Of a stretch of 64,000 nt of DNA, positions 55,380 to 64,000 are shown piece by piece. The translations under genes and the position numbers were made by a program. The DNA is from Desmodesmus armatus. Its lineage: Eukaryota; Chlorophyta; Chlorophyceae; Sphaeropleales; Scenedesmaceae. Below the pieces are notes generated by a model. The model was not told the origin of the DNA, searched no databases, and saw only the letters and a list, made by a program, of their open reading frames with translations. The DNA is taken from contig VIIQ02000275.1 of NCBI GenBank assembly GCA_007449985.2, positions 1-64,000 on the forward strand. The letters run 5' to 3'. Every line of letters begins with the position of its first letter. Position 1 is the stretch's first letter.

Positions 55380-55847
55380 TCATGCAGCTTCTGGGCACCA
55401 CAGCTCATACTCAGTCACACTCATGTAGGGGTTGCGGCACACGGGCGGCTTCTCACCAATATCCACCCAGCCTGTGTAACCGTAGGTGGCATCCGGTCCC
55501 ACAGCCGTATCGTACTTCACGCTCCTGCAAACCCTTGAGTAAACCCCAGAGGGTGCAGTCTGGGAGGTGATGCTGGGGTGAGGGCAGCTGCCACTCAGGC
55601 GTGAGGGCGCCCACAGAGTATTGCATTCCGCGCCTGAGCACCGCGCACATGCGCATTTCATGGGGAAGTGTTGGAACTGTAATGTCTGGTCAGCAGCGGT
55701 CCAGGGGTTGCCGGCAACTGAGGAGTCGCCCGCCATGACCGTGTCATACTCGTGTTTGGCACCAGGGGGGAGGTTCCAGCAGGGCTTTGTAGGGCATTTG
55801 ATGGTGCATGTAGTGATCTTTTTGATGTAAGCGTTACAATCGTTCAT
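55380..55847 (-). CDS. Cys-rich protein, last exon (function unknown)
   Basis: An exon of 155 codons plus stop begins after a clear acceptor (GAATGCAG) with MNDCNAYIKKITTC. It contains about 13 cysteines, including KCACARC and AECNTLW, and Tyr-rich motifs (YDTVMAGD, YDTAVGPDATYGYTGWVDIG), and ends YELWCPEAA. The spacing suggests a disulphide-rich extracellular domain. I recognise no family. Upstream exons are not settled: the 5' exons of a secreted protein at 59225-59691 lie on the same strand, but direct joining does not keep the frame, so either an intermediate exon exists or they are separate genes. Both edges of this exon have decayed copies nearby (57400-57434 and 55125-55167). Confidence 0.6.
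   Translation of the reverse strand: MNDCNAYIKKITTCTIKCPTKPCWNLPPGAKHEYDTVMAGDSSVAGNPWTAADQTLQFQHFPMKCACARCSGAECNTLWAPSRLSGSCPHPSITSQTAPSGVYSRVCRSVKYDTAVGPDATYGYTGWVDIGEKPPVCRNPYMSVTEYELWCPEAA
55808..55842. repeat. 35-bp direct repeat, partner at 57400-57434
   Basis: Thirty-five identical bases containing AGTGATCTTTTTGATGTAAG. The left copy codes for the start of the Cys-rich exon (DCNAYIKKITT on the minus strand); the right copy is outside any identified exon and lacks the splice acceptor. The 1557 bp between them contain an 80-bp tandem repeat. Confidence 0.93.
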
Positions 55848-56597
55848 CTGCATTCAACACACCACACTGCACAACACCACACATCACATGTTACAGTGAG
55901 TACTGTAGTCACAGGAACCGAGTATCCTTGCTGTATCGACCTCATCGACATCCACTGTAGACCGACACACTGACACATGCTTCATGCAGGCTGTCCAATT
56001 GATACACTTTCTTTCTCACTCTCATCACGACACCCTGATACTGTATAGTGTCCACTTCACCACAACAGGCTGATCACTGCATTCTCACTGCAGTCTCACC
56101 CATCTCTACACACGTCAGTCTCCAACTGCTGGACTAACGCTCAGCCTGCTCGACAACTGCGTGGCTACGCCTCCTACCCCCCCAGAGCAGGAAGAGCGGA
56201 AGGACAGTACCCGCCTCAAATCCTCCTGACTGCACCACTGCAGAAAAAATGGAAGGAAGCAATATCCCAACACACACAACCCCACCAGCCACACACACCT
56301 TGCACCCACCCTGCCAACACACCCGCACAAGCATCTGCAAGGCCACAGGGGCGCCTGTAACACAGTACACCACACAAAGTGAACAATGCAGACAAAAGAC
56401 CAGCCAACTCTGCGGAAAGCACCAACCACGGAAGGGAAACAAAAGAAGGATCACCACAGAAGAGAGCACCCGTGTGCCCAAGAGGCAAAACAGAGCAGAA
56501 CAGACCTCTACAACTGAAAGGGGAGCCAGCTCAACCCTCAGTCAAGTGGAGAACATGGGAATGATACATCCATGTGAACAAGGCAGACAGACAGGCA

Positions 56598-56757
56598 TCA
56601 GGGGAGCCACTCAACCCTGGAACAAGTAGACAAGAGGAGGGGGATGCAGCGCATGGTGCACTCCCGTTCCAGAGACATCAGGGGAACCACGTTCAACCCT
56701 GGAACAAGCAGACAAGAGGAGGGGAATGTAGCGCATGGTGCACTCCCGATCCAGACA
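56598..56757 (+). repeat. 80-bp tandem repeat, two units
   Basis: Two units of about 80 bp start CATCAGGGGA and share CAACCCTGGAACAAG and GCGCATGGTGCACTCCCG. A third, weaker partial unit (GGGGAGCCAGCTCAACCCT) precedes them at about 56520. Tandem 5' monomers are seen in some retroelements. Confidence 0.85.
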
Positions 56758-57399
56758 CAAGCAAGTAAACACTGCAGGACAAGAAGATCACGCCAAACTG
56801 AAACAAGGCGTAGCCAGGGCACCAAGGTCCACACAGTATCAAGGGATCGGCACAGCCGACAAGGGACCCTGGCCTGAACGTACGCACAGCACACAAACAA
56901 AGACGAAAAGTGAACATAATACGCACGAAGAGGTTCTACTGAACCTGCCGCTAACATAAGTAGGGCACCCACGTCCAGCCAGCACCTCCTACGGCACAAG
57001 CCATCACCATCAGCCTGTTGCAGGCGGAAAGAGGGCACGCAATGGGGCCAAGAAGGCGCACCGCGTGTCCACCAGAAGATCAAACCACAAGCAATGCCAA
57101 AAGCAGTAAGTCATCAAGCAACAGACAAAGCACGCCAACTTGCCAAGGAGAATGTAGGTGTGGGCGATTGTGACGGCACCCAAGACCAACCAGAAAAGCG
57201 CACACACGCACCACAACAGAAAACTGAAAGCACACCAACAAGCTAGACCTACACCACCAATGAATGTGGCGGGTGCACGGCCTAAATGGCTGGGCTGGCA
57301 ACTGGCAGAGTAACTGCATCACACATGTCACACCTGTAATGCAAGCTGCTCTGACAGGTGTACACAAAAGCACGCATGCACCAATAAGAACGCTACATA

Positions 57400-57434
57400 A
57401 TGTAGTGATCTTTTTGATGTAAGCGTTACAATCG
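57400..57434. repeat. 35-bp direct repeat, right copy
   Basis: Identical to 55808-55842. Flanks differ at once on both sides. Confidence 0.93.
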
Positions 57435-57556
57435 CCCACAACCCACAGTCACCAGGGCAGGGCAGTGCTGGCACTCCAAGCACTTACCAACCAAACCAGA
57501 CAAGTGTGCCGCTAGAGCACACACCAGCTGCGCGCTGCTGCCAGAAAAAAAACGCA

Positions 57557-58933
57557 CTACGGGGGACCGGGGCCTCCAACTGACCTAGACCAGGGCACCT
57601 GGTCTAAGCCACCAGCAGTGCGCTCAGGGAGCTGCACTGGCTGAGCTGCTGCTGCTGCTGCTGAGAAGGGAAGACCGACTCGGCTGCGAACCTGCGGAGC
57701 TGCAGATGCGTAGCCACCAAACACAAATGCGCCAGAAAAACCACCTGATGCAAGGGCCAAACAAGAAACAGACGGGGAGGGGACAAGTGCGAAGTCCCCA
57801 GAACCACCCACAGGAGCAACCACAAAGGGCATCACACTGCTGCGTGTGTCGTCAAGTGCATCATCCTGCCAGCCACCGCTGCCGCTGGGGGCAAGGCTGA
57901 CCGGGCTGTTGCTGCCAGAAGGGGAAGCTGTGACAGGGCTGCTGTTGCCACTGCTGCTGGAGAAGGCAGCAGCAGAGACGGGGCTGCTGCAGCCGCTGCT
58001 GACACTAGGGGCAGCAAGAGACGGGCACCCAGTGGGTGTGCCAGCCTCCGCACTGTCGAACTGCTGCGGTGCATCCTGCAGCTGTTGCTGGGCAGCCCAC
58101 TGCCGCCACAGCTGCAGCTCAGCAGCCATGCTGTCATGCTGCTGCTGCACCTGCCGCAGCTCGGCTTGGCTGCTGCAAGCTTTGCCGTACCAGTGCTGCA
58201 CCTCTGCAGTCAACTGGTCGTGCATGGAAGCTGCCTCATGCAACTGGTGTTGAGACAACTGCAGGTCCTGCTGTAGCTGACGGACCTGTTGCTGCAAGGG
58301 CTGGACAGATTGCTGGGTAGCCTCTAGCTGGTCCTGTAAGCGACACTGCTGCTGCCGAGACTGCTGTTGGGTCTGCTCCAGCTGCGACTGTACCTGGATG
58401 ACCTGGGTTTGCAGCTGGATGACCTGGGACTGGAGCTGGATGCACTGGTCCTGCTGCTCTTGAAGCTGCAAGCGCTCCCGCTGGTTGTACTGTAACTGCT
58501 GCTGTTGGGCCTGCTGCTCCGCGTGTTGAAGCTGCTGCTGGGAACACTGTAGCTGCTGCTCCAGCTGTTCAGACCGACTGTTGGAGTGCTCAAGCTGCTG
58601 CTGCAGCTTGGTGACCTCCTGCTGGAGTTGCTGCTCCTGTCCAAGTGACTGCTGCTGAAGCCGGTCCTGCAACAGCTTGGACAGCTCATACCACTGGTGG
58701 GCCTCTGCGGACAGCTGATCCTGCTGTGACTCTGCCTGCTGCAGTAGCTGCTCCAGCTGCCGGGCCCGCTGCTCAGAAAGCTCCAGCTGCCGCTGCAGCT
58801 GACTGGCCTGTTCCTGTGCTGCAGCACGCTCTGCCTCAGCATGCTGCAACTGCTGTGACTGGCTGCCTTGCGTGAGAAACTGCTCATCTACCTCCACGAA
58901 ACGACCGAATCCGTAAGGCAGAATTCGGACCAT
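57557..58933 (-). CDS. Gln-rich coiled-coil protein (function unknown)
   Basis: A single-exon frame of 458 residues starts MVRILPYGFGRFVEVDEQFL. Residues about 20-300 form a long Gln/Leu-rich coiled coil with heptad-like spacing (QLQRQLELSEQRARQLEQLL; LQTQVIQVQSQLEQTQQQ). HQWYELSKLLQ and QHWYGKACSSQ mark two similar blocks. From about 315 the chain is Ser/Gly/Pro-rich (SGNSSPVTASPSGSNSPVS), ending PWSRSVGGPGPP. No enzyme domain. The frame stays open through a strongly biased CAG-repeat sequence, so chance cannot be fully ruled out, but the non-repetitive start and the heptads support a real gene. A scaffold role is only a guess. It lies between two exon groups on the same strand. Confidence 0.6.
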   Translation of the reverse strand: MVRILPYGFGRFVEVDEQFLTQGSQSQQLQHAEAERAAAQEQASQLQRQLELSEQRARQLEQLLQQAESQQDQLSAEAHQWYELSKLLQDRLQQQSLGQEQQLQQEVTKLQQQLEHSNSRSEQLEQQLQCSQQQLQHAEQQAQQQQLQYNQRERLQLQEQQDQCIQLQSQVIQLQTQVIQVQSQLEQTQQQSRQQQCRLQDQLEATQQSVQPLQQQVRQLQQDLQLSQHQLHEAASMHDQLTAEVQHWYGKACSSQAELRQVQQQHDSMAAELQLWRQWAAQQQLQDAPQQFDSAEAGTPTGCPSLAAPSVSSGCSSPVSAAAFSSSSGNSSPVTASPSGSNSPVSLAPSGSGGWQDDALDDTRSSVMPFVVAPVGGSGDFALVPSPSVSCLALASGGFSGAFVFGGYASAAPQVRSRVGLPFSAAAAAAQPVQLPERTAGGLDQVPWSRSVGGPGPP

Positions 58934-59224
58934 GCTGCAGGAGGGTCTGGGAGTGACTAGCTGAAGGGGCTAGGAGTGAGAGACCGCTAGGGTGCTGCCT
59001 CTAGGACAGCATGCCCTCCGACTCCACCATAAAGACTGACAAGCGAGGGGTACAAAATTGCAAGAAAGGGACGCTGTCCTTGACCGCTACGCGAGAAGCA
59101 GCCACCTGACGATCTTCTCACTGAAACCAAACACAGAAACGACTCGAGACTGAAGACTCAGGAGACCAAAAGGTTGAGGTCAGAGAGTGCAGTGCCCATC
59201 ACCCATTGCTCACCCATTGCTCAC
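58934..59224. other. Short intergenic or intronic segment
   Basis: Nothing recognised. It holds the 5' flank of the coiled-coil gene; GTGAGCAATGG is repeated at its right edge, giving two competing donor sites for the upstream exon. Confidence 0.35.
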
Positions 59225-59691
59225 CAAGGCCGGGTAGGTCGATCAGGCCAGCACACATGACAAAGTCCTTGCGAGGGCTGCCACCATCGACCGGCTGCCA
59301 GCCTGGGCCCTGTGTAGCACAGCTCTTTCTGCAACTCCCAGCTAGACCGGGTGTAGGTGTCAGCCAGGTGTAGCTTGGCCCCTGCAGCAAAGCCCTCCCT
59401 GGTCCTGCACAGCACCAGCCCACAGACACGTGTGTCAATAACAAACCAGGCAACGACAAACAGCCTCTCACGGTATATCCCGAGGCCCTGGCATGCATGT
59501 TGTTGAAAGCGATGCACCACAGTTGCCTGCAGCTGTCCGTCTCGGCGAAGGTTTGTCCGACTCAGCGTACACTCCGCAGCGTGCGAGCGCATAAGCAGCT
59601 TGCCTGAACGGATAAAGGCATCCTTGGCAGTGCCATATTGGGCCGCGATGATCAGTAACAGCAGTATTGATGTCCTTCGTATGGCCTTCAT
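59225..59691 (-). CDS. Secreted protein, first two exons (3' part unresolved)
   Basis: Exon 1 (59691-59472) begins MKAIRRTSILLLLIIAAQYG, a strong signal peptide, and continues through SGKLLMRSHAAECTLSR to a GTGAGA donor. Exon 2 (59404-59225) starts after a GCAG acceptor and reads through SYTWLTPTPGLAGSCRKSC, ATQGPGWQPVDGG and FVMCAGL to a GTGAGC donor that occurs twice in a row. The phase is consistent across this junction. Later exons were not found with certainty. The Cys-rich exon at 55380-55847 is a possible partner through an unseen exon, in which case the coiled-coil gene would be nested in an intron. Likely extracellular. No family recognised. Confidence 0.5.
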
Positions 59692-60419
59692 CCTGCTTTG
59701 GGCACGTTGGCGCGGTGCAGTTTGCTAGATCGTCAATCGAGTACAACAAATCCCTTTTGCTGCACTTATGTTATTTGGCCTCTGGTGGGCAGCGAGGTGG
59801 GACATCAGGGTTAAAATGTTTGACCGAGCCCCATCAACGGTCCTCACTCCGGAGGTTTGGTTTCAAACCTAGTGCGTTGACCCGGACGTACACGATTTCG
59901 AAGAAAAGCCTACGGACGATGCCGTGCACAGTGTGGCGGTTGCAGATGCGCGTACTTGTATGTGCCATTTGTTTGGCTGTTTAGACGAACAATCCAACAG
60001 TGCGAACAGTTGCCCTCAGCTGATCAACGAGCGCAGGCACAGGCACAAACCCTTTGCAATTGAAGAATAGGGCAACGGCTTTGCTTTGCACGGTCCACTG
60101 AGAGAATGCTGTGTTGCCAACATACGTCTGCGCCATCACGGGTGGGGGCTGCAGGACAAGAGCTTGTGCAGCGCATATCTTTGCAACGCTGCCGCTTGCG
60201 CACTGCAAGTGCCATGGCAGTGGCCAGTGATGCACAGCACACAAAAGAAATGCACCGCAACCCTGCTGCTTGCACCGGCAGCTATTGCGTTGCTGGTCAC
60301 CACGGCCCTGTAACCGTTTGCGCCAGCTTCTTGGCTGCACAACACACTGTGTGGCACTGCACACACGCACATAAACCATCCCCCTGCAAACCCGGTTAAA
60401 CGTCACCGGTGACACAATA

Positions 60420-60690
60420 GTGTAACACATTCACTGCATCCTCAAGGGAGACATACGCAATTGTGAGGGGCGTCCGACGCCCAGTGGGAGCCTCCCATTG
60501 GCAATGCCGCATGCCTTGCAACACAGGTTTAGGCATGTCATGACCTAGGGTTACCAGGGGTACAGGCACATTGGGAACTTCCCACTTACTTTGAAAGTAA
60601 TGCCTGGGGCGTGAGAATGCACACCCCCGATAATAGCGCATGTCTGACCTTAAGCCTTGGGCACAGACAAATTGTAAGCGCACTGTAACC
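60420..60690 (-). repeat. Dispersed repeat, related to 18287-18375
   Basis: On the minus strand it begins CAGTGCGCTTAC, then GCCCAAGGCTT, and after about 200 bp GATGCAGTGAATGTGTT. The same three blocks are contiguous at 18.3 kb. Confidence 0.5.
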
Positions 60691-60699
60691 TCCAGCTCT

Positions 60700-60742
60700 T
60701 CAATAGCTGGTGAATGATTCGAATCAGCTGTGAATATTCACC
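60700..60742. repeat. Inverted repeat around TGATTCGAATCA
   Basis: GCTGGTGAAT and ATTCACCAG flank the perfect palindrome TGATTCGAATCA, with an extra GCTGTGA on the right side. It can form a hairpin or bind a dimeric protein. Confidence 0.65.
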
Positions 60743-61160
60743 AGTTCTCCAACACCACACGCGCACTGCAGTCACCCACCAGGCTGGTTGACTCAACCCC
60801 TCGGAGGGGACAACGTGTCGCACACTCACCACCAAACTGAGTCAGTGATCGATGGTAGTGGTGCTGGTGCTTTGCAGCATTATGCTGCAGTCAGTCAAGT
60901 TGACTGACGGTGTGAGGAGCCCGTGATACGGGGGACCGACTCATCCTATTGCTGACTCAGCATGGCATGTCTAGGGGTGCCACCCATGTCTAGGGGTGCC
61001 ACAGCGTTGTCACGCACGGTGCGCAGCGTAGGTGCAGGTGTGTGACGTAGACGCTGGCTGGGACTAAGGGATGGGCAGGGGCCGGGCAGGGGTGATGTGG
61101 AGTGAGGCTTATGAACCAATTTTACTGTCATTGTGCCGGAGTACTGATCATCACTCATGA

Positions 61161-61193
61161 GTGGGTCGGACCCACCCGGTGGGTCCGACCCAC
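61161..61193. repeat. 33-bp near-loopless perfect palindrome
   Basis: Arms GTGGGTCGGACCCACC and GGTGGGTCCGACCCAC are perfectly complementary around a single C. Each arm is itself nearly palindromic, so a nested cruciform is possible. Confidence 0.9.
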
Positions 61194-61357
61194 TGGGCCA
61201 GTGGCGTACTCAGCTGAGGCTCGGGCCCTACAAGGCCTGCAGGGGCCAACCGACAATAAGTAGGTGCCCACGACTTCGAATCTGACCTGCTCAGGGCGTC
61301 AATCAGTCAATGACAACCCAGACTGCCGTTAGCAACGATGGCCCATACAAAAGTCTT

Positions 61358-62019
61358 GCCATTCTGTCAGGCAGCCTGCTGCAGCTGAAACGGCACATTG
61401 TGCAAATATTGTCGCGTTCTTCCCCTCCGTCTGTCTTTCAGCGTTGCACGACGTGTAAGACGACGTCTGCTAGACGCAGATGCAGTTGTGCTGGTTGTTT
61501 TTTGATGCTCCAGGCGGTTTGTCGGCGGGTCCAAGCTTGGTGGAAGCTGGTGATCTGCAAACTCTACATCAGCACGCGAGCACCAAGCTGATAAGCCTAC
61601 ATGCATGCTAGGATTGTGAACGGCCTTTATTTTGGTTACGGTGCGGAATCGTTCGTGCCTCGATGTATCAAACACGTCAACAATGTTGTTGATAAGGATG
61701 GGGCCCACTACCTTTGGTGTCACAGCGTATCGACACGGCGCTGCACCAGTTTTACAATTTTATCATCCGGTCAGGTGAGGTTGGGGTACGCCACGTGGCG
61801 ACAATGTGCGCACCATAGTGCGTCGAGCTAGCTGGCTACGCCGGCAAGAAAGGTTGCTAATGAATACTCTATTCAAAATAACGATTGCTGTGTTCTGAAT
61901 CATCGTCCTTGATCATCCGATCCTGCCTATCGGTACGTCCAAGAAGAGGATCTGCACTTGCACCACCGCGTAAGCTGACGACCTGTAACCACCTGCACGC
62001 TCTGCAGGAAACCAGAAAA
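61358..62019 (+). promoter_or_regulatory. Conserved upstream region, Stig1-like B
   Basis: Inverted copy of 8606-9325. Shared blocks run from CAGGCAGCCTGCTGCAGCTG (61364) through the CAACAATGTTGTTGATAAGG block near 61680 to the last 100 bp before the ATG, which are almost identical (CCTGCCTATCGGTACGTCCA; CTGCACGCTCTGCAGGAAAC in copy order). It should include promoter and 5' UTR. Confidence 0.6.
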
Positions 62020-63469
62020 ATGCGTGCCATGGGTGTTTTTATCGTGCTGGCAACAGCACTGCTGTTGCTGGGTCAGGCTGTCGATGCTGCCAGCATCAGC
62101 ATGGAGCGCCGCTCCTTGAAGAATTCTGACAAGTCTGACAAGGTGAGCAGAACTTGTTTTGAATTCAACCTCGACTCCAGGCTCGGGTGCATTGCGCAAA
62201 TGCCACTGACGTTCTGTGGACTCACCCTTTCTGCAACTTTTGTGCCTGCAGCAACCAGTGTGCAAGGGCGAGAACTGCAACGGCGTGTGCGTGGTGAGTG
62301 TGCTCAAAGGCTGGACAGCCGATGGCATGACAAATCTACGCCTGCCTTGCTAAAGCAGTACTAGTGCTTTGTTGGGAGCCTCCCAAGACTTGAGCAGCAT
62401 CAGCATCCGATGTTGAGCATGCAACCGCATACATGGGGCTGAACTCGACGGCTTTGAACTCTTTCAGACCATCCATAGCCAGAAATCAACATGCCAAGCG
62501 GGCACTATGCTACGCTGGTGCTACGAATTCAACGTGCCGGATCTGAGTCTCCGGCAAAAGAGTAGACTTTCACCCCTCTCGTCCACAACAGAGACAAAGC
62601 TGTGACAGAAGAAACTTACTTCCCGACCCAGGCCGCTGAAAGGGATGCCATTGTTGCCAGAGACTTTGTGCCCACTGCTTGCCCACTGGCATTTTGATTT
62701 GTGCCCACTGGCACGGCCCACAGTTCATCTGTCTGTCAAAGGTTTAATGCAGTGCACGTTTTGGCCTGCTTAGTAAAATACTGCTGACATGGACACCCGG
62801 TGCTGCATGCCACTTGCAACTGCTGTCTTGCAGGACAGAGACACTGACCTCAACAACTGTGGCAGGTGCAACAACAAGTGTCCCGAAGGCTGGGAGTGCA
62901 AGAACGGCAACTGTGTCTGCCGCCGCGGCTACTTCGTGTGCGCTGATGGGACATGCGTGCCAAGCGCTGACAAGTGCAACACCACATGTGTGGACCCAAC
63001 TCCTCCCCAGCCAGTAAGTGCATTCCGCTGCGCAGTTGAGGCTGCTCGACGTCAACACACTTACATCTTCAACTTGAGGCGACCTCAAAGTTTGTGCAGC
63101 ACAAGATCTTGTGACACAATGTGTGTCCCTAACAATTGAAACATGTTTGAGACACATTGTGCGCATGGCACAACATGACTCATGTTGTGTCATGACTCAT
63201 GCCACGGTATACCGTGACCTCACTGCTGCATTTGCTGCATTGCAGGTACTGGAGTGCACCTGCAAGCGTACTATCACCCCAGTTGCGCTGAACAACACCA
63301 ATCGCTGCCGGACCGATGTGCCGTGCGATGGCACCCCAGGAGCCCTGTGCCAGACTGGAGATGCGCTTGCCTGCACTTGTGGCGCCGAATGTGGAAACTT
63401 TGCTTACTGCGCATCTCCTCTTCGGTCTTCCATTGGTGGTGGCCTGTGCTATGAGACCTGCTGCGACAG
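62020..63469 (+). CDS. Secreted Cys-rich Stig1-like protein, copy B (3' incomplete)
   Basis: Four exons are visible: 62020-62142, 62252-62293, 62834-63013, 63246-63469. They have the same order, borders and phases as copy A at 6258-8605. The signal peptide (VLATALLLLGQAVDA) is identical and the next residues nearly so. Exon 2 has one codon more. Exon 3 reads NNCGRCNNKCPEGWEC; exon 4 is 15 bp shorter and ends CYETCCD at a GTACGT donor. The last exon (like 6669-6258 of copy A) is not found before the window ends, so the model is partial. Residues differ mainly outside cysteines, which are kept, so both copies appear to be under constraint (inference). Likely extracellular. Confidence 0.82.
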
Positions 63470-64000
63470 GTACGTCACGACTGCTGACCTATGTTCAACA
63501 CATCGGGCCATCCAACAATTTACCAGCCTGCTTTGCGTCCATGAAACACACTTGGCATGTTCTGGCACACTGTGGGACACCACTTGTTCAACTGCTACTG
63601 GTAGTGCCAAATCTGCTGCCAGCCAGCCAACCAGGGTAAGGGATCAGAACAGGCTGTGTTGGCGCTAGCCCACTGCACTGTATCAAAGCCAGCTGATGAC
63701 TGCCAGCATGCAAGAACCTGTGATGCAAGTTGCCACAGCATGCAATCAACCGTTAACAGTATCCCATGGTTTGGCTAGGTGTCAGTAATTGGATGTTACA
63801 CAGAACATCGCCCGTGTCACACATGCATCTTTCAGGTTGGCTTGTCAACTTGGCAGTGACAGTCATGAGGGTCTCTGACCAAAACCTATCCATGCTAGCC
63901 CCACCTCAACATAACGTCTGAGGCTGTGCCTCAAGCGTGTTGACCCAACGAGCTGCGAGCCCGTTGTTATTGTTGTTTGGCACAACAGTGTCTGCCACAC
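63470..64000. other. Intron 4 of Stig1-like B or 3' flank
   Basis: No sequence matching the last exon of copy A is visible in these 531 bp. In copy A the matching intron is 464 bp, so the exon may lie just beyond the window. Confidence 0.5.

Larger units (their letters stand above)
55848..57556. other. Segment between Cys-rich exon and coiled-coil gene
   Basis: Its middle part (about 56140-57390) is A/C-rich on the plus strand, like the retrotransposon at 10 kb, and carries an open frame (56249-56629) of basic, Thr/Gln-rich composition plus a tandem repeat. It may be a retroelement fragment, but I see no catalytic motif. The 35-bp repeat copy is at 57400. Confidence 0.4.
59692..61357. other. 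Intergenic, repeats and palindromes
   Basis: About 1.7 kb without a recognisable gene between the secreted-protein gene (-) and the copied upstream region of Stig1-like B (+). It contains a dispersed repeat (60420-60690) and three palindromes (near 60700, 60890 and 61161). No tRNA-like fold was found. Confidence 0.45.

Noticed and set aside
55843..57399. Autonomous transposon between the 35-bp repeats
   Set aside because: No transposase, RT or terminal inverted repeats seen; kept only as a possible insertion in the findings.
59830..59880. tRNA-like T-arm around GGTTTCAAACC
   Set aside because: No matching acceptor stem, D-arm or anticodon arm could be folded around it.

Overview
The window looks like nuclear DNA of a green alga. 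Genes are split by short introns with clean GT...GCAG borders. Coding exons are full of CTG/CAG runs that encode Ala, Gln or Leu tracts. Several proteins are typical of chlorophytes: a plastid ClpR/ClpP subunit, a GTE-type bromodomain-NET protein, MYND-finger proteins with the CNN...C...SE..L signature, and a very large beta-helix/TRP-like membrane protein. A chlorophycean alga is my best guess from gene style and composition; this is inference, not proof.

Layout. 0.5-4.6 kb: decayed MYND-finger pseudogene (-). 6.3-8.6 kb: secreted Cys-rich Stig1-like gene, copy A (-). 10.06-13.01 kb: 5'-truncated non-LTR retrotransposon (+) with RNase H and a PD-(D/E)XK endonuclease, bounded by a 13-bp target-site duplication. 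13.4-17.0 kb: intact MYND-finger paralogue (-). 19.0-33.1 kb: 18-exon gene (+) for a protein of about 2411 residues with signal peptide, beta-helix/Pmp-like repeats, a Cys-rich module and about seven membrane segments. 35.6 kb: DPH3 (-). 38.9-43.3 kb: GTE/BET-like bromodomain regulator (-). 45.0-48.9 kb: CD2BP2/LIN1-like U5 snRNP protein (-). 50.6-53.4 kb: ClpR/ClpP-family plastid protease subunit (+). 55.4-59.7 kb: last exon of a Cys-rich gene, a Gln-rich coiled-coil gene and the 5' exons of a secreted-protein gene (all -). 62.0 kb to the end: Stig1-like copy B (+), inverted relative to copy A and cut by the window edge.

The exon models of the Stig1-like, GTE, CD2BP2-like, ClpR, MYND and beta-helix/TRP genes were read by hand and are phase-consistent except at one junction of the beta-helix gene. 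The genes are mostly housekeeping or surface genes with no operon-like link.

The most unusual signal is a recurring pattern I call exon echoes. In five unrelated genes (Stig1-like A, GTE, CD2BP2-like, ClpR and the Cys-rich gene at 55 kb) an exon edge, usually with its splice site, is repeated once or several times 100-1600 bp away in a decayed form. The copies often carry a stop or frameshift and are often separated from the real exon by long poly-G/poly-C tracts. In ClpR nearly every exon has such a copy.
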